A stretch of DNA of 64,000 nucleotides from JAPOXR01 sp963662395 (lineage in GTDB: Bacteria > Pseudomonadota > Alphaproteobacteria > Rhodobacterales > Rhodobacteraceae), in contig OY759511.1 in the NCBI GenBank assembly GCA_963662395.1, positions 1,612,001 through 1,676,000 of the forward strand, given 5' to 3'. Below are positions 36,639 to 46,194 of this stretch, piece by piece; within the stretch, counting starts at the first letter, position 1, and every line of letters begins with the position of its first letter. Both the position numbers and the translations under genes were made by a program. The notes below the pieces were generated by a model. The model worked only from the letters and a program-made list of their open reading frames with translations. It searched no databases and was not told the DNA's origin.

Positions 36639-38120
36639 TTACGGAAGGCAGTCGAGATAGGTATCGACATCCCAGTCGGTGACGGTATGCATGAACCGTT
36701 CCCACTCATCGGTCTTGTATTCATGGTAGAGCCGGTACATCTCGCCAGGCAATCCACGCTGCACGACCTCGTCGGCGGCCAGCGCATCCAGCGCGTCGCC
36801 AAGCGACATCGGCAAGCGCTTGACCTCCTTGCCGGCCTCGATCGCCTCGTAGATGTTGCGCTCCTCCGGCTCGCCCGGATCGAGGTCATTGTCGATGCCG
36901 TCATCGGCGGCGGCCAGGATGGTCGACCCCATCAGATACGGGTTGACCATTGAATCGACCGACCGGTACTCGAACCTGCCGGGTGCCGAGACCCGGAGCC
37001 CCGTGGTCCGGTTCTGGAAGCCCCAATCGGCGAAGACCGGCGCCCAGAAACCGGTATCCCAGAGCCGTCGATAGGAGTTGACGGTCGAGGAGCCGATCGC
37101 GGTCAGCGCCCGCAGATGGTGAACGATTCCACCGATCGCCTTCAGCCCGCCCTTGCCCGGCATCTGCGGATCATCGCCATCCGGCATGAAGGTGTTTTCG
37201 CCGCCCTCGGCATACATGTAGTTGTGCGCCATTCCCGGAAGTGCCGATGGATCATTGCCGGTCCGCCGGAGCACGTCCTCGCCGCCGCGCCACAGCGACA
37301 GGTTGTGATGGCATCCGGATGCCGAGACACCCATGAATGGCTTCGACATGAAACAGGCGATCAGGTTGAACTCGCGGGCAACCTGGGCGCAGATCTGCCG
37401 GTAGGTGGTCAGGCGGTCGGCATTCCTGGTCACCTCGTCATAGGTCCAGTTCAACTCCAGCTGGCCGGGCGCGTCCTCGTGATCGCCCTGGATCATGTCC
37501 AGCCCCATCTTCCGCGAATACTCGATCACCTTCATGTAGACCGGACGCAGGCTTTCGAACTGGTCGATATGGTAGCAGAACGGCTTCGAGAAACCACCGG
37601 CCGGCTTGCCGTTCTCGTCCTTCTTCAGCCACATCATTTCCGGTTCGGTCCCGGCACGCAGATGCAGCCCGCCATGCTTTTCCCTGAACTGGGCGTGCAG
37701 CCGGTGCAGATTGCCGCGGCAATCGGCGGTCAGGTAGCCTCCCGGATTCTCCCGTTCCTCGCGGTTGCGGAACAGCGTGCAGAAGAACCTGGCGATCTTC
37801 GGCTCCCAGGGCAGCTGCATCATGGTCTCCGGCTCCGGAATTCCGACCAGCTCTGCTGCCTCCGGCCCGTATCCGAGATAGTCGCCACCGCGATTGGTGA
37901 ACAGGTTGACGGTGGCGCCGTAAACCAGCTGGAACCCTTTCCGGGCCACGCTTTCCCAGTGATCGGCCGGAATGCCCTTGCCCATCACCTTTCCGGTCAC
38001 CGAGACGAATTGCAGGTAGAGATACTCGATCCCCTGCTCGTCGATCCTCTCGCGGACTTCCCTGACGAGGTCGGCCCGACCAGGGCTCTCCACGAATCCC
38101 TGAATATCCATTTCCGGCAT
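36639..38120 (-). CDS. glnT: Glutamine-synthetase-like ligase (GlnT/gamma-glutamylamide synthetase type)
   Basis: 493 residues. Metal-binding Glu in RAGTEPEMMW, then DMIQGDHEDAPGQLELNW, HHNLSL and the ATP-proximal RRLWDTGFWAPV with RFEYRSVDSMVNPYL identify the glutamine synthetase fold. Such class III enzymes ligate amines to glutamate; GmaS makes gamma-glutamylmethylamide from methylamine. At 493 residues it is longer than typical GmaS (about 450), so a different amine, or true glutamine, is possible. It stands directly upstream of the three synthase subunits. Confidence 0.78.
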   Translation of the reverse strand: MPEMDIQGFVESPGRADLVREVRERIDEQGIEYLYLQFVSVTGKVMGKGIPADHWESVARKGFQLVYGATVNLFTNRGGDYLGYGPEAAELVGIPEPETMMQLPWEPKIARFFCTLFRNREERENPGGYLTADCRGNLHRLHAQFREKHGGLHLRAGTEPEMMWLKKDENGKPAGGFSKPFCYHIDQFESLRPVYMKVIEYSRKMGLDMIQGDHEDAPGQLELNWTYDEVTRNADRLTTYRQICAQVAREFNLIACFMSKPFMGVSASGCHHNLSLWRGGEDVLRRTGNDPSALPGMAHNYMYAEGGENTFMPDGDDPQMPGKGGLKAIGGIVHHLRALTAIGSSTVNSYRRLWDTGFWAPVFADWGFQNRTTGLRVSAPGRFEYRSVDSMVNPYLMGSTILAAADDGIDNDLDPGEPEERNIYEAIEAGKEVKRLPMSLGDALDALAADEVVQRGLPGEMYRLYHEYKTDEWERFMHTVTDWDVDTYLDCLP

Positions 38121-38159
38121 TTGATCCTCCTTGCAATTGATTCCCTGGCCCGTGCTGCG

Positions 38160-39506
38160 TCAGCTCCACGGGTACGGGCTGTTTGACACCGGGTGCAGTT
38201 CGCCCTTTTCGAACCGGTCAAACCGGAACGGTGCAAGCAGTTCCTGCTCCTCGCCCAGCACTTCATCGGCAACCAGGTGACCGACCCCGATCATCTTCCA
38301 GCCATGATTGGAGTCGGCAATCACCGTCACATTCTCGTTGAACCGGTCAAAAACCGGGAAGCTGTCGGCGGTAAAGCATCCGATCCCGCCCGACGGCTCG
38401 CGGTGATAGCTGGTCATCATTCCCTCGAAACGCCGGTGGCAATGGGCAAGCGCCGATACCCACATGCGGGCAAAACTCTCGCTGGCGACGAATTCGGGAC
38501 TCGCCGGCCCGTACGGGTCGATTGCCACCTCGTCTGCCGGCGTGTCGACCTTGTAGGGCGAGGCGCCGCCCTGGATGCCGCCGAAATGCCAGTCCGGCTT
38601 GTAGTAGATCCCCCACATCTCGTCGGTGATCAGCGAACCGTCGACCACGGAATGGAGCGGCGCGTCGGTATCGACATGCAGGACCGGCGGCACCTCGCCG
38701 TCATCGGTCAGCAGGGTCTCCGGCGGAATGTTCAGCACGCCCTCTTCCAGCTGCCAGAACCGCCACATATCCACGTCCTGATGCGTATTGCCGTCCAAAT
38801 CCCGGACCGTGATCTGCGCCGGCAGGCCCAGCATGCGCCAGAGGTCGCGCACCCACGGGCCAGCGCCGATGATGACCTGCTCACAGCTGATCCGGCCCTG
38901 GTCGGTTTCCACGCCGGTGACGGCACTGGACTGCGAATCGAAGGTGAAGCCGGTTACCTCGACGCCGGACAGGATCCGCGCGCCCTGGTTTTCGGCTTTC
39001 CTGGCCAGGCCCTCCATGGATTTGGTATTGTTCGAGAAACCGCCCCGTTTCTCGTGGAGAACGCTGGTGATGTTGCGGGCCTGCCAGTCACCGAACAAGC
39101 CCCGCATGTATTTGGTGGCGGCATTCTCGCCTTCGATGAACACGCTCTCATAGCCGATTTCCCGCTGCTGCTCATGGATCGACGCAACATCTTCACGCAT
39201 GGCTTCACAGGAAATCTGCATGTATCCGACCGGGTGATAGCTCAACCCTTCCGGATCGGTCTCCCACAGATCGACCGAATGGGCCATCAGCCTGCGCATG
39301 GCCGGCTGAAAATAGTTGTTGCGGACCACGCCGCAGGCAATTCCCGAGGCGCCGGCGGCAACTCCCGACTTGTCGATGACGACGATCCGGCCCTCGGCAC
39401 CGGTTCCGTTGCCGTTGAGCCGCCTGGCCAGTCCCCACGCCGTTGACAGGCCGTGAATACCGGCCCCGATGATCACGTAATCCGCATGCTCCGGTATCGG
39501 CACCAT
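38160..39506 (-). CDS. FAD-dependent oxidoreductase (DAO/sarcosine-oxidase-beta-like)
   Basis: 448 residues from the ATG at 39506, the start that gives the usual spacing to the flavin site. ADYVIIGAGIHGLSTAWGLA binds FAD near the N-terminus. GVAAGASGIACGVVRNNYFQ and the late segment FTADSFPVFDRFNENVTVIAD follow the DAO family. It probably oxidises an N-methyl amino acid or similar secondary amine. The partner subunits of heterotetrameric sarcosine or N-methylglutamate dehydrogenases (SoxA, SoxD, SoxG types) are absent nearby. It heads the long operon and is divergent from the GntR gene. Confidence 0.82.
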   Translation of the reverse strand: MVPIPEHADYVIIGAGIHGLSTAWGLARRLNGNGTGAEGRIVVIDKSGVAAGASGIACGVVRNNYFQPAMRRLMAHSVDLWETDPEGLSYHPVGYMQISCEAMREDVASIHEQQREIGYESVFIEGENAATKYMRGLFGDWQARNITSVLHEKRGGFSNNTKSMEGLARKAENQGARILSGVEVTGFTFDSQSSAVTGVETDQGRISCEQVIIGAGPWVRDLWRMLGLPAQITVRDLDGNTHQDVDMWRFWQLEEGVLNIPPETLLTDDGEVPPVLHVDTDAPLHSVVDGSLITDEMWGIYYKPDWHFGGIQGGASPYKVDTPADEVAIDPYGPASPEFVASESFARMWVSALAHCHRRFEGMMTSYHREPSGGIGCFTADSFPVFDRFNENVTVIADSNHGWKMIGVGHLVADEVLGEEQELLAPFRFDRFEKGELHPVSNSPYPWS

Positions 39507-39562
39507 TTCCTCCAACCCAAACGATACTGGCGAGAACATCTCGCAACCCGAATTCGGCCTAT

Positions 39563-39645
39563 CCAATACCAAATCAATTCCGCATTGCAACTGTTTTGAT
39601 CCAATTCTTGACCAAAGAAGGAAGTTGGTATAGTTTTGGTATGAA
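39563..39645. promoter_or_regulatory. Divergent promoter with TTGGTAT-type repeats
   Basis: Between the oxidoreductase and gntR starts are CCAATACCAAA at about 39563-39573, ACCAA near 39611, and TTGGTATAG plus TTTTGGTATG near 39625-39642. ACCAA-N9-TTGGT is an inverted pair, and the outer motif is the complement of TTTGGTAT. GntR/FadR regulators bind short palindromes of this kind, so these are candidate operators of the adjacent regulator. Confidence 0.45.
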
Positions 39646-39658
39646 ACGGGAGGCAGAA

Positions 39659-40348
39659 ATGGCGTCGGATGAGATGCCCCGCATGAATGCCGCCGCAGTG
39701 TTCAGCGAAATCCGGCAGGAGATCGAGGGCGGTTCATTGCGGACCCGCGACCGGCTGCCGCCGGAGCGAGATCTGGCCGGACGGTACTCGGTGTCACGCG
39801 GCACGGTCCGGCGGGCGCTGTCGGAGCTTGCGGCACAGGGGCTGGTCGAAATCCGGCCCGGAAGCGGGGCCTATGTATCGGGCCGGGTGACGGAAGGCGG
39901 CAATCCGGTCTTTGATGATGCCCGGCCGCTGGAATTGATGGATGTCCGCTTTGCCCTGGAGCCGCATATCTGCCGGCTGGCAGTGCTGAATGCCACCAGG
40001 CCCGATATCGATGATCTCTACCGGTTCCTGGCCAGGATGGAGGAATGCCGGGACATGTCGGACGAGTTTGCCAGGCATGATGCCGGCTTCCATGCCAGGC
40101 TGGTCGACATCACCGGCAATCCGCTCCTGTCGTGGATTTCGGCCCAGATCAATTCCGTCCGCGGCCGGCCGGAATGGACCAGGATGCGGATACTGACCCT
40201 GGAGCCGGCAATCATTGCCGCCTACAACCGGCAACATCGCCGGATCGTCGACGCCATTGCCGCCCGCGAGCCGGAGACTGCTGCCAGATGGATGAAGGAA
40301 CACCTGGAAACGGCAAGGCTGTCACTGACCAGGGCCTCGGCCACGTGA
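39659..40348 (+). CDS. GntR/FadR-family transcriptional regulator
   Basis: 229 residues from the ATG at 39659, which is preceded by CGGGAGG; the in-frame ATG at 39641 lacks one. The N-terminal winged HTH reads LPPERDLAGRYSVSRGTVRRA with GLVEIRPGSGAYVSGR. The C-terminal FCD domain shows the metal-binding pattern (EFARHDAGFHARLV and later NRQHRRIVDAIAAREPE). It is divergent from the methylamine operon and probably senses a small organic acid or amine to control it. Confidence 0.88.
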   Translation: MASDEMPRMNAAAVFSEIRQEIEGGSLRTRDRLPPERDLAGRYSVSRGTVRRALSELAAQGLVEIRPGSGAYVSGRVTEGGNPVFDDARPLELMDVRFALEPHICRLAVLNATRPDIDDLYRFLARMEECRDMSDEFARHDAGFHARLVDITGNPLLSWISAQINSVRGRPEWTRMRILTLEPAIIAAYNRQHRRIVDAIAAREPETAARWMKEHLETARLSLTRASAT

Positions 40349-40352
40349 GGGA

Positions 40353-41072
40353 TCAAGCCATCGCTGCCGCGTGCAGCCAGTTGATGTAGATTCGCTCGGC
40401 GGTCCGGCCGAACTCGCCCATCCGCTGCGAGCAGTCGCCGGCCAGCCGCTCGACGCCATTCTCGCCGAATGCCTGTTCGAGCGCGGCCGCATATTCCGGG
40501 ATGTCTGCCCAGTTTGACACCGTGTCCGGCTCCACCTCGACATGAAACTGGACCGAGAATGCCCGTGGCCCCCAGCTCATGGCCTGGTTGGCGCACAGGG
40601 GCGATGCAGCCAGCACCATCGCCCCTACCGGCACCCTGCCTACCTCCGCACCGTGCCATTGCAGGCAATGCAGGCGCTCGGGAAGACCATCCATGAACAC
40701 GCTTTCGGTGCCATGAGCCGTCAACTCTACCTCCATGACGCCGACTTCCGGCTGTTCGGCCTTCCTGCATGAGCCTCCAAGCGCCTCGGCCAGCAACTGG
40801 TGACCGAGACACAGCCCGAGGAACGGCATGCCGCGCTCGGCGACCGCCTCCCTGATCAGCGTCTTTTCCCCGGCCAGCCAGGGATGGGCGTCCTCCTCCC
40901 AGACATCCATCGGCCCGCCGAGCACCCACAGCGCATCGAACCCGTCAAGCCCGGGAATTGCCTCCCCCTCGTCAAGCTCGACCACGGTGATGTTGTGCCC
41001 ATCCTCCGCCAGGAACGCCAGGAACGCCCCGGGGTGTTCAACCCGTGCATGCTGCAAGACCAGGATATCCAT
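40353..41072 (-). CDS. Class I glutamine amidotransferase-like protein
   Basis: 239 residues from the ATG at 41072. Triad GATase features: nucleophile Cys in FLGLCLGHQLLAEALGG (about residue 86) and His-Glu in FSVQFHVEVEPDTV. It resembles stand-alone GMP-synthase-like amidotransferases (PuuD/GuaA-like), which often hydrolyse gamma-glutamyl compounds. It converges on gntR with a four-base gap. A link to gamma-glutamyl amine turnover in the neighbouring operon is possible. Confidence 0.82.
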   Translation of the reverse strand: MDILVLQHARVEHPGAFLAFLAEDGHNITVVELDEGEAIPGLDGFDALWVLGGPMDVWEEDAHPWLAGEKTLIREAVAERGMPFLGLCLGHQLLAEALGGSCRKAEQPEVGVMEVELTAHGTESVFMDGLPERLHCLQWHGAEVGRVPVGAMVLAASPLCANQAMSWGPRAFSVQFHVEVEPDTVSNWADIPEYAAALEQAFGENGVERLAGDCSQRMGEFGRTAERIYINWLHAAAMA

Positions 41073-41836
41073 GTCCTCCCTCCCCGGTATCGAGTTCACT
41101 TGTCCGGCCGGCCCATGTATTGTCGTCTGCTACTCTTTTCTCGAATTCAATGCGATACTTCTGTCATGGTTGTTGTCCAGCTGGAATGATGTGGTGATCC
41201 AGAAGCTCAGGGATTTGTTCCGTGTCGATACCTTCGACCCGACCGTGGACGTCTTCCCCGATCCTGATGTTGCAACCCTGGCCCGCCAGACCCGGACGGA
41301 GGAGCAAAGCCGCGCCCGCGGCAGGAAGGACCAGCCAACTCCTGATGCGACCGGCCTGGATTCCGCCGAACGCGAGATCATTGCCAGGGTCCGGACCCGC
41401 AGGTGGCATGTGTCGGGCAAATCACTGCGGGGGAATGTCCCGATTTCGGCACATTGCGTTGATGGTATCTCGCAAGTGCGCGTCAATTGCCGCACTTCGT
41501 TTTCCCACGTCCTCTCCTGAATACTGCCCCGTTCGAAGGTCACCGAATAGTGTCGTATTCAGTCGTCCAATTCGCGACGCTATCAACCGTGCGATCGAGG
41601 AGATCACTGGTCAATTCGCATTCCCGACCTGTGTAGACGCACCACCCCATTGCCTTCAGACGCCCGCCATTCCTCTCCATCGGTTACGATTTGATTTCTG
41701 TTTGACAGGAGAGTTTGTGCAAAATATGCTTGCCGTGTCGGGAGGAGAAATCTCGCTGAACGAGCTGTCTGGCTGTTCAGCAACAGACGCTGTTTTCTCT
41801 CCTCACATCCATCCCCTGCGCGAGATATCAGGGCTG
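41073..41836. other. Intergenic region with possible gene remnants
   Basis: No intact gene. A plus-strand frame around 41180-41420 (KLRDLFRVDTFDPTVDVFPD) is the only stretch with protein-like composition; it has no recognisable family. The remainder is probably promoter and decayed sequence ahead of the solute-binding-like gene. Confidence 0.35.
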
Positions 41837-42982
41837 ATGACCAAGATTGCAAGACTGAAGGGAATGACTTGGAATCATAGCCGCGGCCTTGATCCGATGA
41901 TTGCGGCTTCGCGGCAGTATTCCGAGATCAACCCGGGGGTCGAGATTGGCTGGGAACAGCGATCTCTTCAGGCCTTTGCCGATTATCCCATCCGGGAATT
42001 GGCCAATGATTTTGATCTGGTCGTCATTGACCATCCTCACATGGGTGAGGTTGCAAGGGATGAATCCCTGGTGGCACTCGACACCGTTGGCAGGGGTGAT
42101 GATCTGGCAGAACTGGAGAAACACTCGGTCGGGCTTTCACATCCATCCTACAATTTTCGGGGCCATCAATGGGCTCTGGCAATTGATGCTGCAGCTCCGG
42201 TCGCATGCTGTCGCGAAGACGTGCTGCCGGACCCGCCGTCAAGATGGAATGACGTTGTAGAGCTCGCTGGAAGGCAGAAGGTGGCCCTTGCGCTCATACC
42301 AATCAACGCACTCATGACCTTCATGGGGCTGGCAAGGAATCTGGGCCACGAAATCGCCGTCGGCGAGTGCCTGATTGATCCTGATGCCGGCAGGTTTGTC
42401 CTGGACATGATGAAAGAGATCCAGGCATTGATGGATCCCCGATGCTTGGATCTGGACCCGATCAGGGTTCTGGACTGGATGTCCGACGAGGCGGACGGGC
42501 CGGTGTACGTCCCGTTCGGATACGGATATACCAATTACAGTCGAGCCGGTTACTGCCGGTTTCCCGTGACATTTGTCGATGCCCCCGGATTCGATGACAA
42601 CGGCCCCGGCGGCACTGTCCTGGGAGGAACCGGAGTTTCGGTGTCAAGCCGCTCGCGGCATCGGGAGATTGCAGTTGATTTCGCGTTCTGGATCGCCGGG
42701 GCGGAGATTCAGCAGGGCCTCTACTTTGAATCCGGCGGGCAACCGGGTCATGCCGTTGCCTGGGAAAGCGATGACTGCAACAGGGCGACACGCGACTTCT
42801 TTCGAAATACCCGTCGTACCCTTGAAACAGCTTGGCTTCGGCCGAGATATCCGGGCTACATGAGATTCCAGGATCAAGGCGGCGACATCGTGCATGCATG
42901 TCTCAGAAGTGACCTGGATGTCGGTTCGGCCCTGGAACAACTGCAGGAGGCCTACCAGGATTCCCGCGAGGGGTGGCCCTGA
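41837..42982 (+). CDS. Solute-binding-like protein without signal peptide
   Basis: 381 residues from the ATG at 41837; a second start nine codons later is possible. It follows the family 1 periplasmic-binding fold seen in proteins that begin with LKGMTWNHSRGLDPMIAAS. VEIGWEQRSLQAFAD, LVVIDHPHMGEVARDESLV and the C-terminal GGTVLGGTGVSVSS segment fit. No signal peptide or lipobox is present, so it would stay in the cytoplasm. Such proteins occur next to CaiB/enoyl-CoA hydratase operons; one of these lies 18-21 kb away. Here the gene is alone. Confidence 0.75.
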   Translation: MTKIARLKGMTWNHSRGLDPMIAASRQYSEINPGVEIGWEQRSLQAFADYPIRELANDFDLVVIDHPHMGEVARDESLVALDTVGRGDDLAELEKHSVGLSHPSYNFRGHQWALAIDAAAPVACCREDVLPDPPSRWNDVVELAGRQKVALALIPINALMTFMGLARNLGHEIAVGECLIDPDAGRFVLDMMKEIQALMDPRCLDLDPIRVLDWMSDEADGPVYVPFGYGYTNYSRAGYCRFPVTFVDAPGFDDNGPGGTVLGGTGVSVSSRSRHREIAVDFAFWIAGAEIQQGLYFESGGQPGHAVAWESDDCNRATRDFFRNTRRTLETAWLRPRYPGYMRFQDQGGDIVHACLRSDLDVGSALEQLQEAYQDSREGWP

Positions 42983-43244
42983 AGTTGCAGGTCCTGCATG
43001 ACGGCCCTGCGCCCCGGAACTTCACAACGTCCTTTCCGTCGCCCCGCGTTGTCGGCCTGCAGGGAAGAATGCCCGACGGCCAGCAGTCAGAATAGCCCCC
43101 GGAGGCACGAATGGGCGCTGATTCACATGCCCGAGGTCGAGGATCTGACAGCCCGGGTTGCATGAACGACCGTGCCATTTCGTCGCATCGTGTGCCGCAT
43201 GATCACCTTCTTCGGGCATTCACCTACAGGTACCATAGACCGCG
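42983..43244. other. Gap before the recombinase cassette
   Basis: No gene seen on either strand; no terminator identified. Confidence 0.3.
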
Positions 43245-43553
43245 TTGCCAAATGCATGCGTTCTCGGTCCAGGGCCACGCCCCGACACCGTCGAGATCAC
43301 GCACCCGTTCCATCCCTGGAGCGCTCGCCGGTTCACGCTTGAATCCAGCACGAGAACATTCGGCCGGGAGCGAGTCCGGGTGTTTGCCGGATGCGGGCAG
43401 CAGCTGCGCACGCTTCCGGCGGGCTGGACCAACCTGCGAGTTGTCGACGCCTTCGAGGTGCACTCGGCAGGACGCTCCTGTTTCCGCGCCGACGATCTTT
43501 CGGAGTTGCGGAAATTGATTGATGTGTTGATCAGGAAAGATTACCCATCATGA
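43245..43553 (+). CDS. DUF5372 family protein
   Basis: 102 residues from TTG at 43245; a start nearer EITHPFHPW is also plausible. The family signature is EITHPFHPWSARRFTLE, followed by LPAGWTNLRVVDAFEVHSAG and RSCFRADDLSELRKLIDVL. DUF5372 genes are found in cassettes with serine recombinases and HTH proteins. The role is unknown; it may be involved in control or target recognition of the mobile unit. Confidence 0.7.
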   Translation: MPNACVLGPGPRPDTVEITHPFHPWSARRFTLESSTRTFGRERVRVFAGCGQQLRTLPAGWTNLRVVDAFEVHSAGRSCFRADDLSELRKLIDVLIRKDYPS

Positions 43554-43690
43554 TTGATATTTATTACCCACATTGCGTGATAAACTCGTTGAAAGGCCCG
43601 AACAGGTGAATTTTCATGCAGAACACATGGGTGATCAGCTTGTGGCGGGCCGTAGCAATGGGTAGTATATCATGATTGTCCAGAGACCTG
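43554..43690. other. AT-rich segment inside the recombinase cassette
   Basis: A clearly AT-rich stretch compared with its surroundings, with a near-direct repeat TTACCCATCAT / TTACCCACATT (about 43542-43577). It may hold a promoter or a recombination site for the serine recombinase. Confidence 0.35.
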
Positions 43691-43691
43691 G

Positions 43692-44195
43692 ATGGAGCTT
43701 TCCATGCCCGATGACGACCCGAAGGTCATGAGCCTTGAAGCCTCCGGCACCCGCAACCGGCACCCGGAGCGCATCCGCTCCCGGCGCTTCCAGGATGGTG
43801 GCTTCTTCGATCCGCGCGACCTCTTGCAGGTGCGCTACGAGATGGTTCGCAGCACCGGGAATGCGCCGCTGGCCGCGGTGGCGGCGGAGTTCGGCGTCTC
43901 GGTCCCCACCTGCGTTCGCATCCGGCGCAATTTCCGCGAGGGCGGATTGCAGGCGCTGGTTCCCCGGCGCCGGGGGCCGCGCCGGGCGCACAAGGTCAGC
44001 GACGAGATCCTGGACTTCATCGCCGCCTTCAGGTCCGAGCACGGGCCGGTGGGTGCCCGGCGCCTGGTGCCGGTGATCGAGGAGCGATTCGGTGTCAGCC
44101 TCCATTCGCGCAGCATCAACAAGGCACTCGAGCGCCAGCGATCAAAAAAAACTCCGCGGCCCCGGCCAGGCCCATTCAAAAGTCGGCGGCCATGA
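43692..44195 (+). CDS. HTH accessory protein of the recombinase cassette, 3' end altered by IS insertion
   Basis: The frame gives 167 residues. An HTH is seen in QVRYEMVRSTGNAPLAAVAAE followed by FGVSVPTCVRIRRNFREGG, and a second winged-helix-like part in KVSDEILDFIAAFRSEHGPV. The last ten codons are read from the IS that begins at 44166; the native frame continues beyond the IS at 46205. This protein is the usual partner of DUF5372 and the large serine recombinase in such cassettes, probably binding DNA ends or regulating. Confidence 0.7.
   Translation: MELSMPDDDPKVMSLEASGTRNRHPERIRSRRFQDGGFFDPRDLLQVRYEMVRSTGNAPLAAVAAEFGVSVPTCVRIRRNFREGGLQALVPRRRGPRRAHKVSDEILDFIAAFRSEHGPVGARRLVPVIEERFGVSLHSRSINKALERQRSKKTPRPRPGPFKSRRP
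44156..44165. repeat. 10-bp target site duplication, left copy
   Basis: GCGGCCCCGG occurs at 44156-44165 and again at 46195-46204, immediately outside the ends of the ISAs1-like element. This is the length expected for the ISAs1 family. Confidence 0.85.
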
Positions 44196-46194
44196 CCGGT
44201 TCCGGCCTCCGGTTCCGGGATCCGGTCGCCATCCGGCAGTCATGTCGGGGTCGCCATCCGGCAGTCATGCCGGCCGGTGGCGATTCCTGCCCGGATCCTG
44301 CACCACGGACATGCCGGGCCCATGGCGCCGCAGGCCCGGCCGGGGGCCGGACCTCGAGGAGCGATACGGGATGAACGGGTCTGCCGGCGCCGTCAGCTCA
44401 TGACGGCATCAGGCGCCTCCGGGGGCCTGGCGGCGAAGTGCCGGTCTGCCGGCGGTACGTGTTCGAAGCGGCCATCGAGCCTGATCGGCGAGATCGCCAT
44501 GCTGGAGATGGCCGCCAGGTTCTCGGGGACATTGCCGACACGGGCCCGGCAGCGATCCTCGTCACGGGTGAAGTCGCGGACATGGTGCAGTCTCGTCTCG
44601 ATGTGCCGATGTGAGCGGACATGATCGGCGATCCTGCGGGCACCGGCCGCCTCGGGGCCGAGCGAAGTCAGACCATGGACGGTCTCCATGCCGCGCTTGC
44701 CGGTCCTGACCACTTCACGACAGCGGATGATGCGGAAGGCCTGACGCCGGCCATCGAGGGGGCAGAAGCCGTTCCATTCCGGGCCGGGGACATCAACCAC
44801 CATGCAGTGGCGTTGCGGGGTGCGGCCATGCTGCCTGCCTGCCTCTTCCGCATGCATCCTGCCGCTGCCCCGGCCACCGGACAACCGCAGTTGTTCATGC
44901 ATCCCCTTCCGGTTGCCCTTCACCGCGGTCAGCACGTAATCGCCGCCGGCATCCACGAGGGCTGCCGCGGTCTCGTGCCGGACATGCATGGCATCGGCGG
45001 TGAGGATCCGGCCCCTGGCGCCGATCGTCCGGGCAAGCCCGCGCAGGGCCGGAATTCGTTGCTGCCTTCGGCAACCCGGACCTGCCGGGCCACCAGGCCG
45101 ATGCCGGGAGGCGCCGCGGATGGTCCTGCCGTCAAGTGCCGGTGCCGGACTGCCGTCACTTCGCGTCCCGGCCCGGTCCCGGAACACCGCATCGAGGCAA
45201 TCGGGCGGCACATGCTGCAACATGTTCAGGAAGGAGGTGGCCACCGGCGTGGTGCAGAGGCCCCGTGACGGGCTGCGGAAGGCGCCGATGGCGGCCGGTT
45301 GCTCCTGGTCCGGCCGGCGGGCGAATTCGGCAAGGGCGGTGCAGCCTCGATAGCCGCACAGGCCGGCCAGATGGTCATGCAGGCTGCCCGGGAGCCGGGC
45401 ATCGGGAAGCGGTGCATCCCTGCTGCCATTCACGGCATGGGGAGCGGTGTCTGCACGGAGCATCTGCCCGGCATCGGCATGAAGTGGAATGACGAAGACC
45501 TCCCTGGCCTGGCCATGATGGTGCCGGCGGGGCGCAGCCCCCGGCCGGCGGGCAAAGCCGCGGGTCAGGCCCGGTGGCTGCCGGTTCGATGCCCGGCAGA
45601 GGTGCCGGCAAAACGGGAGATGTCGACGAAGGTCTCGGCCAGGCATGCCGGGTAGCCATGCACCTTCATCATGTCGGCAGAAAGCCGCCCGAGGCTGAGT
45701 GCCGGCACCCGGGAGGCGAGGTTGCGGGGCCGGTCCCGGCCCGGGAGGACATGGCGGGCATTGCCGGCCACCAGATGCAGGCGGGAGAATTGCTGTTCGG
45801 CCGTCCAGCCGATCCAGCGGTCGCGCACCCCCACCTTGAAGGCGCCGGCCTGCCGGCCGATGAGCGCCGGCCAGCGATCATCATGGATGGCAACATGGTG
45901 CAGCGCCTTGCCGGAGAGGCGGCGCCAGGGCAGGTAGTGATGTTCGCGCACCAATGCATCCCGGCATGCCTTCTCGTCCATGCCGTGCACGAGGCGGATC
46001 TCGACCCCGGCGAGCGGAATGCCGGTATCGGGAGAGATGTCGGCCATGATGGCCGATCCCATGGCATCATCACTTCCGGATGGCCGGCCGGATCATGGCA
46101 CCGATGTCGGAAGGCCGGCAAAATGGCGGCCCGGATGGCAGGCAGGGGCCGAATTGCATGTCAAACGGTGGAGTTGCGACTTTTGAATGGCCTT
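44166..46194 (-). mobile_element. ISAs1-like element carrying a DUF4338 module
   Basis: About 2029 bp. The ends are inverted: CAGGCCCATTCAAAAGTCG from 44167, and on the other strand AAGGCCATTCAAAAGTCG from 46194, with one indel. It is flanked by the 10-bp duplication GCGGCCCCGG. It is inserted in the HTH gene of a recombinase cassette. Truncated relatives of its left end lie at 4320-4684 and 16652-16770. Confidence 0.88.
44393..46062 (-). pseudogene. DUF4338 + ISAs1-type DDE transposase, frameshifted
   Basis: The N-terminal part (46062-45565) is a DUF4338/DruA-like module: KACRDALVREHHYLPWRRLSG, VGVRDRWIGWTAEQQFSRLHL, NLASRVPALSLGRLSADM and AETFVDISRFAG. The frame is then lost and resumes at about 45620, running to 44393 as an ISAs1-type transposase with Asp in PALDGRTIRGAS and ILTADAMHVR and Glu in RSHRHIETRLHHVRDFTRDE. 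A short segment near 45060-45130 (ARQVRVAEGSNE) lies in yet another frame. At least three shifts make a functional product unlikely unless frameshifting is programmed. Confidence 0.8.

Noticed and set aside
43554..43690. Replication origin in the AT-rich segment
   Set aside because: No DnaA-box cluster or iterons were seen; it lies inside a recombinase cassette.
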